Positions 33,026 through 43,420 of a DNA stretch of 51,200 nt are shown piece by piece. Every line of letters begins with the position of its first letter. Position 1 is the stretch's first letter. The notes below the pieces were generated by a model that saw nothing but the letters and a program-made list of their open reading frames with translations, made no database searches and was not told where the DNA came from. The position numbers and the translations under genes were made by a program. Source of the DNA: Deltaproteobacteria bacterium (lineage in GTDB: Bacteria > Desulfobacterota > Desulfuromonadia > Geobacterales > Pseudopelobacteraceae); assembly GCA_019162745.1 (NCBI GenBank), contig JAFLLC010000075.1, forward strand, positions 1 to 51,200, written 5' to 3'.

Positions 33026-35086
33026 ATGCCTTCATCGCAAAGGGTTATGAACCTGACTGATAAAAACAGCTTACTCACCCGGAGAATCAGACTGTTTGCC
33101 TGGATTTTAGTGGCCTGCTGGACACTTTTGATCGGTGCCTCATGGTACTGGAATGTCCAGGCCAAGCAAAAAATGTTCCACAAGATCGCCTTGGCTGAAG
33201 CGCGCGCCGTAATCAAGCGGGACGAACTGTATCGCCGCTGGGCCTCAGCTCATGGCGGTGTTTATGCGCCAACCACCCCGCAATCACCTCCCAACCGATA
33301 TCTCTCCCATGTACCGGAACGCGATATTAGGACCCCTTCCGGGAAACAGCTGACTCTCATAAATCCCGCCTACATGACCCGACAGGTTAATGAGCTTTCC
33401 AAAGAAGATAGTGTTTTTATCGGTCGCGCCCACATCACCAGCCTGAAACCGCTCCGCCCTGAAAACGCTCCTGATCCCTGGGAAGCAAGCGCCCTCCGTG
33501 CTTTTGACGACGGTTCTCATGAAGTCAGTGCCGTCGTCACGACTGACGGCAAACCGTATCTGCGGCTAATGAGCCCATTTATCACCGAACAGCCATGTTT
33601 AAAGTGCCATGCAGTTCAGGGATACACGATCGGCTCCGTACGCGGGGGGATAAGTGTTTCGATACCGATTCAGCCGCTGATTGACGCAGGCCGAGGACAG
33701 ATTACCGGTTCCCTTGCTTTTCACGGTATAATCTGGATGCTGGGTCTGGGGGCCACCGGAATGGGGGCACGCCAGCTGTCAAGAAGCGCCCGTGCCCAAA
33801 AACAGGGTGAAAACGAACTCCACCTTCAGGCACAACAGCTGGAAGAAGAAATTGCCGAACGCCAGAGGGCCCAGGAGTCACTGCAGGAAAGCGGATCGCT
33901 TCTGAAAATTGTCGCAGATTACGCTTCCAACTGGGAATACTGGCGGCTCCCTGACTCTACCTTCCAGTATGTATCGCCCTCGGTTCAGGAACTGACCGGA
34001 TATTCGGTTGAAGATTTTAACAACGATCGTGAGCTGTTCTATCGTATCATTCATCCCGATGACCGTGAATTATTCATGGATCACACCCACGTCAAAGATT
34101 CTCATGGGCAGATACTGCCGTTTGAAATCAGGATCGTCTGTAAAAACGGTGAAGTCCGCTGGATCAGCCATGTATGCCAGCAGGTTTATACCCCGGAAGG
34201 TCTCCCCTGGGGATGGCGGGCCAGCAACCAGGATATTACAGAGCGCAAACAGATGGAACATGAACTCTTCGAGCAGACCGAGCAGCTCGAAGAAGAGGTC
34301 GCAGAAAGAGAGGCGGCACAGGCAAATCTTGAAGAACTGAATCGCTCGCTGGAAGAGCGCATAAAACTGGCGGTCGCCGAGACGCGCCAAAAGGACCAGG
34401 CCCTGATTCAGCAGGGACGCCTGGCATCAATGGGAGAAATGATCAACAACATTGCCCACCAGTGGCGTCAGCCGCTTAATAATGTCGGCTTGATCATCCA
34501 GAACCTGCAGTTTTCATTCGATGCCGGCGCCATGACGCATGACGAGCTGAAGCATGAGATCGATACTGCGATGGACGTTATTATTCATATGTCGCGCACC
34601 ATTGACGACTTCCGCAACTTTTTCCGCGAAGACAAGCAAAAGGGTGAATTTATCGTCAGCAAGACTGTCCATAGAGCTCTGGAATTCGTCTCCGCCTCAC
34701 TGTCAAAGCATGGCATTCAGGTAGAGCTGGAAGATAATAAAAATATTGCCACGGTCGGTTATCAGAACGAATACGCACAGGTGCTGCTCAATATACTTGC
34801 CAATACCCGTGAGGCCTGCATCGAACGCTGTACTGCCGCGCCGCGTATCCAGATCCGCATAACCGATGAAAACGGGCGGTCGGCCGTCTACATCCGTGAC
34901 AATTGCGGCGGCATTGCCGATGAAGTCATGCCCAAGATATTTGACCCCTATTTTACCACCCGCGCACCGGACAAAGGCACCGGGATTGGTCTCTATATAT
35001 CAAAGGTGATTATTGAACAGAACATGGGTGGCACTCTGACAGCCGAAAATACTGAAGACGGGGTTGAGTTTCGGATCGAAGTATGA
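33026..35086 (+). CDS. Haem-c sensor histidine kinase (DUF3365-PAS-HisKA)
   Basis: A 686-residue membrane kinase. One transmembrane helix (about 24-42) leads to a periplasmic Tll0287-like/DUF3365 domain with a haem-c site, C191-LK-C194-H195. A second membrane segment (about 228-250), a coiled-coil region, a PAS domain (about 285-410) and another coiled coil follow. The kinase core has phospho-acceptor H478 in NNIAHQWRQPLN and an ATPase domain with the G boxes DNCGG and GTGIGLYISK. Redox or gas sensing through haem is a plausible role. No response regulator is adjacent. AAGAGG six bases before the ATG at 33026 decides the start over a GTG at 32999. Confidence 0.88.
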   Translation: MPSSQRVMNLTDKNSLLTRRIRLFAWILVACWTLLIGASWYWNVQAKQKMFHKIALAEARAVIKRDELYRRWASAHGGVYAPTTPQSPPNRYLSHVPERDIRTPSGKQLTLINPAYMTRQVNELSKEDSVFIGRAHITSLKPLRPENAPDPWEASALRAFDDGSHEVSAVVTTDGKPYLRLMSPFITEQPCLKCHAVQGYTIGSVRGGISVSIPIQPLIDAGRGQITGSLAFHGIIWMLGLGATGMGARQLSRSARAQKQGENELHLQAQQLEEEIAERQRAQESLQESGSLLKIVADYASNWEYWRLPDSTFQYVSPSVQELTGYSVEDFNNDRELFYRIIHPDDRELFMDHTHVKDSHGQILPFEIRIVCKNGEVRWISHVCQQVYTPEGLPWGWRASNQDITERKQMEHELFEQTEQLEEEVAEREAAQANLEELNRSLEERIKLAVAETRQKDQALIQQGRLASMGEMINNIAHQWRQPLNNVGLIIQNLQFSFDAGAMTHDELKHEIDTAMDVIIHMSRTIDDFRNFFREDKQKGEFIVSKTVHRALEFVSASLSKHGIQVELEDNKNIATVGYQNEYAQVLLNILANTREACIERCTAAPRIQIRITDENGRSAVYIRDNCGGIADEVMPKIFDPYFTTRAPDKGTGIGLYISKVIIEQNMGGTLTAENTEDGVEFRIEV

Positions 35087-35109
35087 TGATTGAGGTGTAT
35101 ACGGGAAGA

Positions 35110-35158
35110 GGGTGAACAGAAAAGGCTTGCCATAACGGCAAGCCTTTTCTGTTCACCC
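35110..35158. terminator. Long perfect hairpin terminator between convergent genes
   Basis: A 22-bp perfect stem (35110-35131 with 35137-35158) and a 5-base loop. The inner 12 bp form a symmetrical terminator core with A4 on the left and T4 on the right, so it can end transcripts from the haem kinase gene and the ferritin-like gene. The outer 10 bp extend it well beyond need. Confidence 0.85.
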
Positions 35159-35177
35159 GTGACACTGAATTAAACTA

Positions 35178-35630
35178 TCACCCCTCCGTCAGTACCCGTT
35201 CTTCATAAATGGCTTCGATCCTGCGGCGGTGGCCAAGTTCGACGTCGGCAAAATTCATCAATACTTTTTGGAGTTTGGGGTCTTCGGTCATGCCGGCCGC
35301 ACTCTTGTAGAGCTGGTAGGCATTTTCCTCGGTTTTGAGAGCATATGCCAAAATTTCGCTATAAGTCAGATCGGCTCTAAAAGGAACATCGGCCAGATAT
35401 TTGGCGATACTGGATTCCGGAATGGTGCAGAGCTTGTGGCTCTCAGCCTTGTCCGCATCAATTTTGATAAAAACATCCTTGTGAGTAGCCTCTTCCTGCG
35501 CCAGTTCCTCAAACATCTTCTTTGCTGCAATACTGGTAGAAAGTTCGGCCGCCCTTTTGTAGAGCCTATAGGCAGTGTCTTCGCGTTCAATAGCAAACTT
35601 AACTACTTCATCAAGAGTTACAAATTTCAT
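35178..35630 (-). CDS. Ferritin-like diiron protein (erythrin/rubrerythrin family)
   Basis: A 150-residue four-helix protein. Iron-ligand patterns appear twice: AIEREDTAYRLYKRAAEL with FEELAQEEATHKDVF, and ALKTEENAYQLYKSAAG with ADVELGHRRRIEAIYEE, giving the E...E-x2-H pairs of a diiron site. It lacks the C-terminal rubredoxin domain of true rubrerythrin. It is expected in oxidative stress defence or iron handling, and common in anaerobes. It is followed upstream in the window by a Bcp-type peroxiredoxin on the same strand, a sensible functional neighbour. Good RBS (AGGAGG) before the ATG at 35630. Confidence 0.88.
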   Translation of the reverse strand: MKFVTLDEVVKFAIEREDTAYRLYKRAAELSTSIAAKKMFEELAQEEATHKDVFIKIDADKAESHKLCTIPESSIAKYLADVPFRADLTYSEILAYALKTEENAYQLYKSAAGMTEDPKLQKVLMNFADVELGHRRRIEAIYEERVLTEG

Positions 35631-35735
35631 ATTCGGTGATCCTCCTGTGTTTAATATAAATACAAGACGTGCCTTAAAACCAAAAGATTGCTAACAAGCG
35701 CTTAACGACATCCATCTCTTCCGCTGACTCTGGAA

Positions 35736-36197
35736 TCATCCCCGCAGATATGCCAGCACCAGATCCGGGTGCTGTTCAGCCTTGGCAATTTTTTCCCACT
35801 GTTTTTTCACTATTCCATCAGCCCCAACGATGACGGTCGAGCGTATCGTACCGAACGATTTTTTCCCGCACATAACCTTCTCGCCAAAAGCCTCGTAGTC
35901 CTTCATCATGGAGAAATCGGGGTCACTTAGCAATACAAACGGCAGAGTGTAATTAGTGATGAATTTGTTGTGCGCGGCAATACTGTCCTTGCTGACTCCC
36001 AGGACCACAACACCAAGGTCTGACAACTCCTTAGAAAGATCCCTGAACCCGCATGCCTCCTTGGTACAGCCGGGTGTGTTGTCTTTGGGATAAAAATAAA
36101 TAACCATCATTTTTCCCTTATAATCACTCAGCGAGTGCTGCTTGCCGTCGCTTCCCTCCAGTGTGAATGAGGGAGCCTTTTTACCTTCCAGTGACAT
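35736..36197 (-). CDS. bcp: Thiol peroxidase, Bcp/PrxQ-type peroxiredoxin
   Basis: A 153-residue peroxiredoxin. The peroxidatic Cys is in NTPGCTKEACGFRD, and the second Cys five residues later fits an atypical 2-Cys Bcp. The start GKKAPSFTLEGSDGKQHSLSD and the block GVSKDSIAAHNKFI are standard. It reduces hydrogen peroxide and organic peroxides with thioredoxin. The ATG at 36197 has GAGGAGG upstream. It lies between the ferritin-like protein and a deacetylase gene, all on the minus strand. Confidence 0.94.
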   Translation of the reverse strand: MSLEGKKAPSFTLEGSDGKQHSLSDYKGKMMVIYFYPKDNTPGCTKEACGFRDLSKELSDLGVVVLGVSKDSIAAHNKFITNYTLPFVLLSDPDFSMMKDYEAFGEKVMCGKKSFGTIRSTVIVGADGIVKKQWEKIAKAEQHPDLVLAYLRG

Positions 36198-36334
36198 GAT
36201 TTAACCTCCTCTGAATTAAACAGGACCTTTTGTGTCCACTTTACAACTTTATACTTAAAGGTCAAGCGGAAAGTAGCAGTTTTGCAAAAATGAGGTGTGG
36301 CTGTCACCCTCCGTCCACAGATGGCAAACCAGAT

Positions 36335-37126
36335 TTATTTCAAAGAGTACTCTGACATCCTCACAAAGCGGAATCCGCGACGCTGCAGTTCCGGCACAGC
36401 CGCAATGGTCCCCGTCCCCGTACCCGCCTCGGGGTGGTTCATATGCAGCAGGGCAATATCACCTGGAACGGCTTTCAGCAGCGCCGCCTTGACCTGTGCA
36501 GCGCTCCAGGTTGCTCCGGCATCACCCAGCAGTGAATAGCCGGCGACTTCCTGCCCTAAACCCTGCGATATCTGCACCGCGATCTCATCATAATAAGCGG
36601 TGCCCGAACGATAAAGCTTTGGCCTGGTCCCGCTAATCGCTTCAATCTTGCGGGCATTCAGTTCTATTTCATCCACCAGTTCACCAATGTTTTTTGTCCC
36701 GCTGATTCCATAAACGGAGCGACCGATGACCGAAGCGGGCTTGTGCAAGTTCCCGTGATTGCCGATCTCAAAGAGTGGATTCGCCGCCAACTGTTTAAAA
36801 AGCTCGGGATTGGCATCTATCCAGCGAGCATTGATAAAAAGCGTGGCGGGAATCTGTTCGCGGATTAAAAAATTCAGCAATTCGGAATCAGCCCCCTTCC
36901 CCCTGGCACTGCCGCAGGCATCAAACGTCAGGGCGATGACCTTATCCTCCGTATCCAGCCTTGTGCGGACACCCGAAACCTTTTCACCCCATTGTGAGGG
37001 AACAACGTCGAAATATTGCTCTGTATAGAGCTGTTTGAGGCTTTCCACCGATGGCTGCGGAGAGGCCGCTATAACGGGTGAAGCAGCTATAATTATAAGA
37101 AGAAGTGCCGCCAAGGTTCTGATCAT
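36335..37126 (-). CDS. Exported polysaccharide deacetylase-like protein (variant motif)
   Basis: A 263-residue secreted protein with a signal peptide (1 to about 21, ending AAS). The NodB fold motif 1 is TFDACGS, where the second Asp of the normal TFDDG is Ala; motif 2 is GNHGNLHKP with two His. A final block LLHMNHPEAGTGTG fits the C-terminal strand. This TFDACG form is known in a side group of the family; whether it keeps deacetylase activity is not clear. The first Asp, thought to be the base, is retained. RBS GAGGAA precedes the ATG. It is divergent from the radical SAM gene at 37299. Confidence 0.78.
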   Translation of the reverse strand: MIRTLAALLLIIIAASPVIAASPQPSVESLKQLYTEQYFDVVPSQWGEKVSGVRTRLDTEDKVIALTFDACGSARGKGADSELLNFLIREQIPATLFINARWIDANPELFKQLAANPLFEIGNHGNLHKPASVIGRSVYGISGTKNIGELVDEIELNARKIEAISGTRPKLYRSGTAYYDEIAVQISQGLGQEVAGYSLLGDAGATWSAAQVKAALLKAVPGDIALLHMNHPEAGTGTGTIAAVPELQRRGFRFVRMSEYSLK

Positions 37127-37298
37127 GTAAAATAATTCCTCACGCTTGTTGATCCGGATCTGCTCCCCTGCATTCTTCTGCTATATTGGGTCTGGATGCA
37201 ATCACAAACATTCCGGGCTTGACATGAAAAATTATAGCGGTAGTCTGTCAGGTCTCTGAGACTTGAAGATTAACTATAATTGAACCAGGAGTACCAAC

Positions 37299-38621
37299 GT
37301 GTCACGACGCCTGCCCAAAATGCTGTATGCCGATCATAAAGGAAATATCTTCGATCACCCTGAACTCTGCATGGCCGGGATGAACGGCAATGTGCCGACC
37401 CTGCCGGAGGATGTTGAACTGATACCGCTTCCCGAGGACAGCAAACTCTTCACCATGCCTGCCATGCCCCCTATTGCCTGGGATCCTCACAAAAAAGCCT
37501 TCATCACTGTTGACACTCTGCGTGAGGGAAAACGCAGCCAGCGTATCCAGGCCGTTTCCGCTTTCATGGCTCCCGGCTATCTGCGCACCCTGCTCCCCGC
37601 CTGTGATTACAGCCATAAGCACGAGCTGCTGCCGCTCTGGTCATATACCGCCGTTGGATGGGACCAGGATCGCGACTGTTTCGTCGTTGCTGCCACCAAG
37701 GTGGACAGCAACAGCACCTGGAATCCGGTCAATTATGACGATCGCACCCTCGATCCGCTGGTCAGGGAGATGCTGAAGCAGATGCCTGATAACCGTCTGC
37801 TGGAGCAGTTGTCACGCTGCGCCCTGGATTATCACTGTTTCGCCGCGAAGAACCTGTTCTATCGCCGCTGGGAAGCGCCGCTGCCGACTTCACCGGCCTG
37901 TAATTCGGCCTGCCTGGGGTGCATCAGCCTGCAGGCATCAGAATGCTGTCCCTCCAATCAGGAGCGGATCAACTTCGTTCCAACTCCGGAGGAACTGTGC
38001 GAGCTCGCCATTCCCCATCTGGAACAGGCCGAGCAGGCAATGGTCTCCTACGGTCAAGGATGCGAGGGTGATCCGATTCTGCAGGCCGCCATGATTGCCG
38101 AGGCGACCCTGCGCATGAGAAAAGAAACTTCACGCGGTACGGTCAATTTCAACTCGAACGGTTCGATCCCTGAACGGGTGCAGCTGCTCTGCGATGTCGG
38201 CATGGATTCTTTCCGCTTTTCGATAAATTCGGTGCGTGAAGAGACGTATAACCGCTATTACCGCCCGAGGGGGTACTGTTTCAGCGACGTGCTCCGTTCT
38301 GTGAAGATCTCCAAGCAGGCAGGATGCTTCACTTCGATCAACTACCTGGTTTCCCCCGGCGTTTCGGATGCCCCGGAAGAGGTTGAGGCCCTGGTCAAAT
38401 TTGTAGCTGATACGAGTATAGATATGATCCAGATGCGTAACCTGTCGATAGATCCGGATTATTACAACCGCGAAATGGGACCGCAGGGGAAGGGAATCGG
38501 CATGTACCGGATGCTGCAGCGCCTGAAAAAAGAGTTTCCGCGCCTGCAGTTCGGTTATTATAATCGTACTAAAGAGAATTTCTTTCCCCCCGACTTTGAA
38601 ACCGGTTGGCCGATAAAATAA
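37299..38621 (+). CDS. Radical SAM protein with long N-terminal domain, function unknown
   Basis: A 440-residue protein. Residues 1 to about 190 form an unassigned N-terminal region, after which the cluster motif C201-x3-C205-x2-C208 (ACNSACLGC) opens a radical SAM barrel. SYGQGCEGDP and NFNSNGSIPERV match the SAM-binding strands (GGEP-like and following). Two more cysteines (216, 217) come soon after. There is no SPASM or B12 domain. The late position of the cluster is unusual. No peptide precursor or partner gene is seen beside it, so the substrate is unknown. The start is GTG with AGGAG. Confidence 0.82.
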   Translation: MSRRLPKMLYADHKGNIFDHPELCMAGMNGNVPTLPEDVELIPLPEDSKLFTMPAMPPIAWDPHKKAFITVDTLREGKRSQRIQAVSAFMAPGYLRTLLPACDYSHKHELLPLWSYTAVGWDQDRDCFVVAATKVDSNSTWNPVNYDDRTLDPLVREMLKQMPDNRLLEQLSRCALDYHCFAAKNLFYRRWEAPLPTSPACNSACLGCISLQASECCPSNQERINFVPTPEELCELAIPHLEQAEQAMVSYGQGCEGDPILQAAMIAEATLRMRKETSRGTVNFNSNGSIPERVQLLCDVGMDSFRFSINSVREETYNRYYRPRGYCFSDVLRSVKISKQAGCFTSINYLVSPGVSDAPEEVEALVKFVADTSIDMIQMRNLSIDPDYYNREMGPQGKGIGMYRMLQRLKKEFPRLQFGYYNRTKENFFPPDFETGWPIK

Positions 38622-38700
38622 TAAAGAGCTTCCCCTCGGTAAAAGGGAATTGAGGTGTTTTTTTTGTTGCTTCTCTGATATCACAAAATAATTCAGTTAC
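38622..38700 (+). terminator. Possible weak terminator after the radical SAM gene
   Basis: A short TTCCC/GGGAA stem (around 38630-38651), then T8 (38657-38664 region) just after the stop codon. The stem is only five strong pairs, so termination is uncertain. Confidence 0.35.
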
Positions 38701-38705
38701 CCCCC

Positions 38706-38734
38706 TTGATTTTTCAAAGAGCGCTGTTTATATT
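38706..38734 (+). promoter_or_regulatory. Sigma-70 promoter of groESL
   Basis: TTGATT (38706-38711), a 17-base spacer, and TATATT (38729-38734), with transcription expected near 38741. The CIRCE element follows at once, as in HrcA-controlled operons. Confidence 0.75.
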
Positions 38735-38743
38735 CCGAAAGTA

Positions 38744-38770
38744 TTGGCACTCAGCCAACGTGAGTGCTAA
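38744..38770 (+). promoter_or_regulatory. CIRCE operator (HrcA binding site)
   Basis: TTGGCACTC, nine bases, GAGTGCTAA: one mismatch from the consensus TTAGCACTC-N9-GAGTGCTAA. It sits just after the predicted groESL start site, where HrcA repressor would block transcription until heat or misfolded protein load relieves it. Confidence 0.93.
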
Positions 38771-38818
38771 TTTCGACTTTATCACCACATCACACAAGGA
38801 TAGAAAGGAGAAGTAAAA

Positions 38819-39106
38819 ATGAATTTACGACCACTTCAGGACCGCATCATCGTCAAGAGAGTAGAAGAAGAAACCAAAACAGCCGGGGGGCTTTTCATCC
38901 CTGAAACCGCCAAAGAAAAACCACAGCGCGGTGAAATTGTAGCTGTCGGTAACGGCAAGAAAACTGAAGACGGCAAAGTACTGCCTCTGGATGTTAAAGT
39001 CGGCGATACCGTGCTGTTCGGTAAATATGCCGGAACCGAAGTTAAAGTTGATGGCAACGACTACCTCATGATGCGTGAAGACGACATCCTGGCCGTTGTA
39101 GAATAA
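38819..39106 (+). CDS. groES: Co-chaperonin GroES (Cpn10)
   Basis: A 95-residue co-chaperonin that caps the GroEL folding chamber. The start [20 protein letters not shown], the mobile loop [20 protein letters not shown] and the end [14 protein letters not shown] are standard. RBS AAAGGAG precedes the ATG. Controlled with groEL by the promoter and CIRCE element just upstream. Confidence 0.98.
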   Translation: MNLRPLQDRIIVKRVEEETKTAGGLFIPETAKEKPQRGEIVAVGNGKKTEDGKVLPLDVKVGDTVLFGKYAGTEVKVDGNDYLMMREDDILAVVE

Positions 39107-39146
39107 TTCAAAACAGGCAGACTCAGTTCGATCCTACAGAAAATAA

Positions 39147-40826
<1,680 letters not shown>

Positions 40827-40861
40827 CCGACCGGCTATTCAGATTTTTTAACGCACCAAAA

Positions 40862-40892
40862 CAAGGCAGGGGACTTCGGTTTCCCTGCCTTG
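40862..40892 (+). terminator. Hairpin terminator after groEL
   Basis: A 10-bp perfect stem (40862-40871 with 40883-40892) with an 11-base loop, about 35 bases after the groEL stop. The T tract is short (TTG), so efficiency may be partial. Confidence 0.7.
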
Positions 40893-41298
40893 TTGCGTCC
40901 AGGTCAATAAACTTTCTTATCTAACAGCAGAGATTCTTATACAACCGGTCCATGAAAAAAAAATTTGTTGTTTCACTTGAGTCCCGGCACCCTGGCCATG
41001 GCTCCGGTCTGGATTCTGATTGTTGCCGGCCGCTATCCGGCATAATTACCTGAATCCTCGCGTGAACAGGGCATTAAGACGGTTACCATCCCGTTCGAGA
41101 TCGCTGCAGAACACCTCCCCGTCTTGGTGCACGCCAGGATCTGCGTATTCAGGCACACTGTGCTGCCCTGCCCCCAAACCTTCCCGCTTTTGAAGAGATC
41201 CGCCACCAGAGCGACACCATGAAGCGCGTGGTTGGAGTAGTTTTCAAGAAAATAGTACTCACTGATGATAGCTTGCAATAACACGACCGAATATGGTA
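40893..41298. other. Gene-free stretch, possibly decayed coding DNA
   Basis: About 400 bases without a convincing gene. A 107-codon frame exists on the minus strand (41033-41356), but it overlaps the toxin-antitoxin start region and resembles nothing I know. On the plus strand short pieces such as IKTVTIPFEIAAEHLPV and FEEIRHQSDTMKRVVGVVF read like protein but sit in different, interrupted frames. The stretch may hold a decayed gene next to the mobile-type toxin-antitoxin pair. Confidence 0.4.
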
Positions 41299-41312
41299 CG
41301 TAATTAGTTACG
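41299..41312 (+). promoter_or_regulatory. Palindromic operator candidate of the toxin-antitoxin operon
   Basis: CGTAA-TTAG-TTACG, a perfect 5-base inverted repeat, lies just before the antitoxin RBS (GGAGG at 41312-41316) and ATG at 41323. Phd/YefM antitoxins repress their own operons at such palindromes; this role is inferred. Confidence 0.55.
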
Positions 41313-41322
41313 GAGGTACGCC

Positions 41323-41613
41323 ATGAATCTTGTAGAAGATATTCAACCAGTAACATACCTGAAAGGGAATGCCGCCCACTTGCTACAGCAAGTCAATGAA
41401 ACGCGCAGGCCGGTAATAATCACCCAAAACGGCTTGGCCCGTGCCGTTTTGCAGGATCCAGTCAGTTACGAAAGCATGAGGAATACCATAGCGTTACTTA
41501 AACTTATGGTGCAGGGCGAAGAGGACATCCGCACAGGACATCTGGTCGAGCAGAATGAGGTTTTTTCCCGTATTGAGGCAAGGTTGACGGCACGCAGGAA
41601 AGAAGCTGCATGA
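41323..41613 (+). CDS. Phd/YefM-family antitoxin
   Basis: A 96-residue antitoxin. The N-terminal DNA-binding fold reads VTYLKGNAAHLLQQVNETRR, then PVIITQNGLARAVLQDPVSYES, the typical Phd/YefM pattern. The C-terminus is charged and would bind and block the toxin. GGAGG is correctly placed before the ATG. Its TGA overlaps the toxin ATG (ATGA at 41610-41613), the usual coupling in type II modules. Confidence 0.9.
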   Translation: MNLVEDIQPVTYLKGNAAHLLQQVNETRRPVIITQNGLARAVLQDPVSYESMRNTIALLKLMVQGEEDIRTGHLVEQNEVFSRIEARLTARRKEAA

Positions 41614-41948
41614 CAACTCCGAATGTTTCTTTCCGGGTTGCCTGGACCAAAACAGCAGAAGCTGATCTGGATAGCATTATTGACTTCATTGCCGAGGACA
41701 GCATTGATGCGGCGCTGGCAGTTTTTACCCGAATTCGTGAACGCGCCGCTACTCTTCACCAATTTCCCAATAAAGGCAGGGTCGTGCCTGAACTTGTGCA
41801 ACACGGCATCGTACAATACCGCGAGCTGATTCTCTCTCCATGGCGCATTTTATATCGTATTGACGGAAATAGTGTCTATGTTACAGCAGTATTCGATAGC
41901 CGGAGGAATCTTGAGGATCTGCTGCTGGAGCGATTAACGAGGGGTTGA
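41610..41948 (+). CDS. ParE/RelE-family toxin
   Basis: A 112-residue toxin of the ParE/RelE superfamily. The helix-rich start WTKTAEADLDSIIDFIAED, the strands YRELILSPWRILYRIDG, and the end VYVTAVFDSRRNLEDLLLER match ParE-type proteins. ParE members poison DNA gyrase while RelE members cut mRNA; the DSRR-DL ending and the lack of an obvious RelE-type catalytic set favour ParE, though not firmly. It forms an operon with the antitoxin and is not followed by a terminator I can identify. Confidence 0.88.
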   Translation: MTTPNVSFRVAWTKTAEADLDSIIDFIAEDSIDAALAVFTRIRERAATLHQFPNKGRVVPELVQHGIVQYRELILSPWRILYRIDGNSVYVTAVFDSRRNLEDLLLERLTRG

Positions 41949-42077
41949 AAAATTTTGCCGAATAGCATGGATTTGTTTATATTTTTACAGAAGCTTCAAG
42001 CTCTGAACTGATTAAAAAAAGGGGTTGCAATTTGTACCCGTAATGTTCAATAAGCTATATTGAAAAGGAGAATCATC

Positions 42078-42395
42078 ATGGATCTAATCGGCACCGCATT
42101 AACATTGAGTGAGCTTGTTGCATATCACGAAGGTTCCGTAGTCAGCAAGACACTGATTGACAAGAAGATCGGGACGCTGACGATGTTTTCTTTTGCTGCC
42201 GGTCAGGGTCTGAGCGAGCACACCGCACCGTTTGACGCCGTAGTTCAGGTCGTTGACGGCGAAGCGGACGTGGTTATCAATGGGGAAACACAAACGGTAG
42301 TTGCCGGGCAGCTGATTATCATGCCGGCTAACATCCCCCATGAATTAAAAGCGGTTAAGCCGTTTAAAATGCTGCTGACCATGATCAGAGCGTAA
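42078..42395 (+). CDS. Small cupin protein
   Basis: A 105-residue single-domain cupin, MDLIGTALTLSELVAYHEGS at the start. Motif 1 is SEHTAPFDAVVQVVDGEADV, with one His and no full HxH pair, and motif 2 IIMPANIPHELKAV. The metal site is therefore incomplete compared with the cupin at 19663. GGAG precedes the ATG; a TTG frame start at 42060 is rejected. It leads the operon with hemH, which starts three bases after its stop. Confidence 0.82.
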   Translation: MDLIGTALTLSELVAYHEGSVVSKTLIDKKIGTLTMFSFAAGQGLSEHTAPFDAVVQVVDGEADVVINGETQTVVAGQLIIMPANIPHELKAVKPFKMLLTMIRA

Positions 42396-42398
42396 GTG

Positions 42399-43358
42399 AT
42401 GACAGATAAAACCGCCGTGCTGCTGCTGCAGATGGGGGGTCCCGATTCGCTGGCCGCCATCGAGCCTTTCCTTTACAATCTTTTTTCCGACCGGGACATC
42501 ATCCGCATCGGCCCGGCCTTTCTGCAGCCGACGGTCGCCCGCTTTATTGCGCGTCGCCGCGCGAAGAAGGTCATGGAATACTACCGCAGGATTGGCGGCA
42601 AGTCGCCGATCCGCGAGTTGACAAAGCAGCAGGGAGTTGAACTGGAAGCGGTTCTCGGTCCCGATTACCGCTGTTTTGTGGCCATGCGCTATTCAAAACC
42701 GGACAGCGCCGAGGCTTTAGCCGCCATAGCGCGTGAAGGTATTACCAGAATTATCGCCCTCTCCCTCTATCCGCATTATTCGCGCGCCACGGTCGGTTCC
42801 AGCATCAATGAACTGGAGCGGGAACTGAAAAAATCCGCCGCCCAGCCCAGCCTCACCTACATCCGCCAGTTCTATGATCGTCCTTCCTATATCGCCGCTC
42901 TGGCAGAAAAGATCGAACGTGGACTGGCAGGTTTCCCCAATCGAAATGCAGTTCAGCTTGTTTTCTCGGCTCATGGTCTGCCGCAATCATTCATCGATTC
43001 AGGCGATCCCTATCTTGAGCATATTCAGGCAACGGTTCGCTTGGTCATGGAGAGTTTCAGCGATGTGTCTCACCATCTGGCCTTCCAGTCCCGCGCCGGA
43101 CCGGTCAAATGGCTGGAGCCGTCCACTGAAGCTAAAATTTCCGAACTGGCCGCTGCCGGCTGCAAGCAGCTGCTGATGGTACCGCTCTCGTTCGTATCCG
43201 ATCATATCGAGACCCTTTATGAGATCGACATCCTGTACCGTGAGGAGGCAACAGCGCTCGGCATTACCGATTTCAGGCGCACCGAAGCACTCAACAGTTC
43301 ACCAGCCTTTATCTCCTGTCTGGCAGAACTGGTAAGAAGTTGCCCGGGGCAGGATTGA
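42399..43358 (+). CDS. hemH: Ferrochelatase
   Basis: A 319-residue enzyme that inserts ferrous iron into a porphyrin (protoporphyrin or coproporphyrin) in haem synthesis. The start [20 protein letters not shown], the block [13 protein letters not shown], and the catalytic His in [14 protein letters not shown] are in place, with [20 protein letters not shown] near the C-terminus. A GTG three bases earlier is an alternative start. Haem supply fits a cytochrome-rich organism. It is followed by a cyclophilin gene after about 60 bases. Confidence 0.94.
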   Translation: MTDKTAVLLLQMGGPDSLAAIEPFLYNLFSDRDIIRIGPAFLQPTVARFIARRRAKKVMEYYRRIGGKSPIRELTKQQGVELEAVLGPDYRCFVAMRYSKPDSAEALAAIAREGITRIIALSLYPHYSRATVGSSINELERELKKSAAQPSLTYIRQFYDRPSYIAALAEKIERGLAGFPNRNAVQLVFSAHGLPQSFIDSGDPYLEHIQATVRLVMESFSDVSHHLAFQSRAGPVKWLEPSTEAKISELAAAGCKQLLMVPLSFVSDHIETLYEIDILYREEATALGITDFRRTEALNSSPAFISCLAELVRSCPGQD

Positions 43359-43420
43359 TTTTACAAGCTGCCTGCCGTATAGTGCAGAGCAATTAAGGGA
43401 CAAATTATTTGGAGGGTATC

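Noticed and set aside
41033..41356. 107-codon minus-strand frame before the toxin-antitoxin operon
   Set aside because: No RBS, no similarity I recognise, and it runs into the antitoxin start; kept only as part of the unassigned gap.
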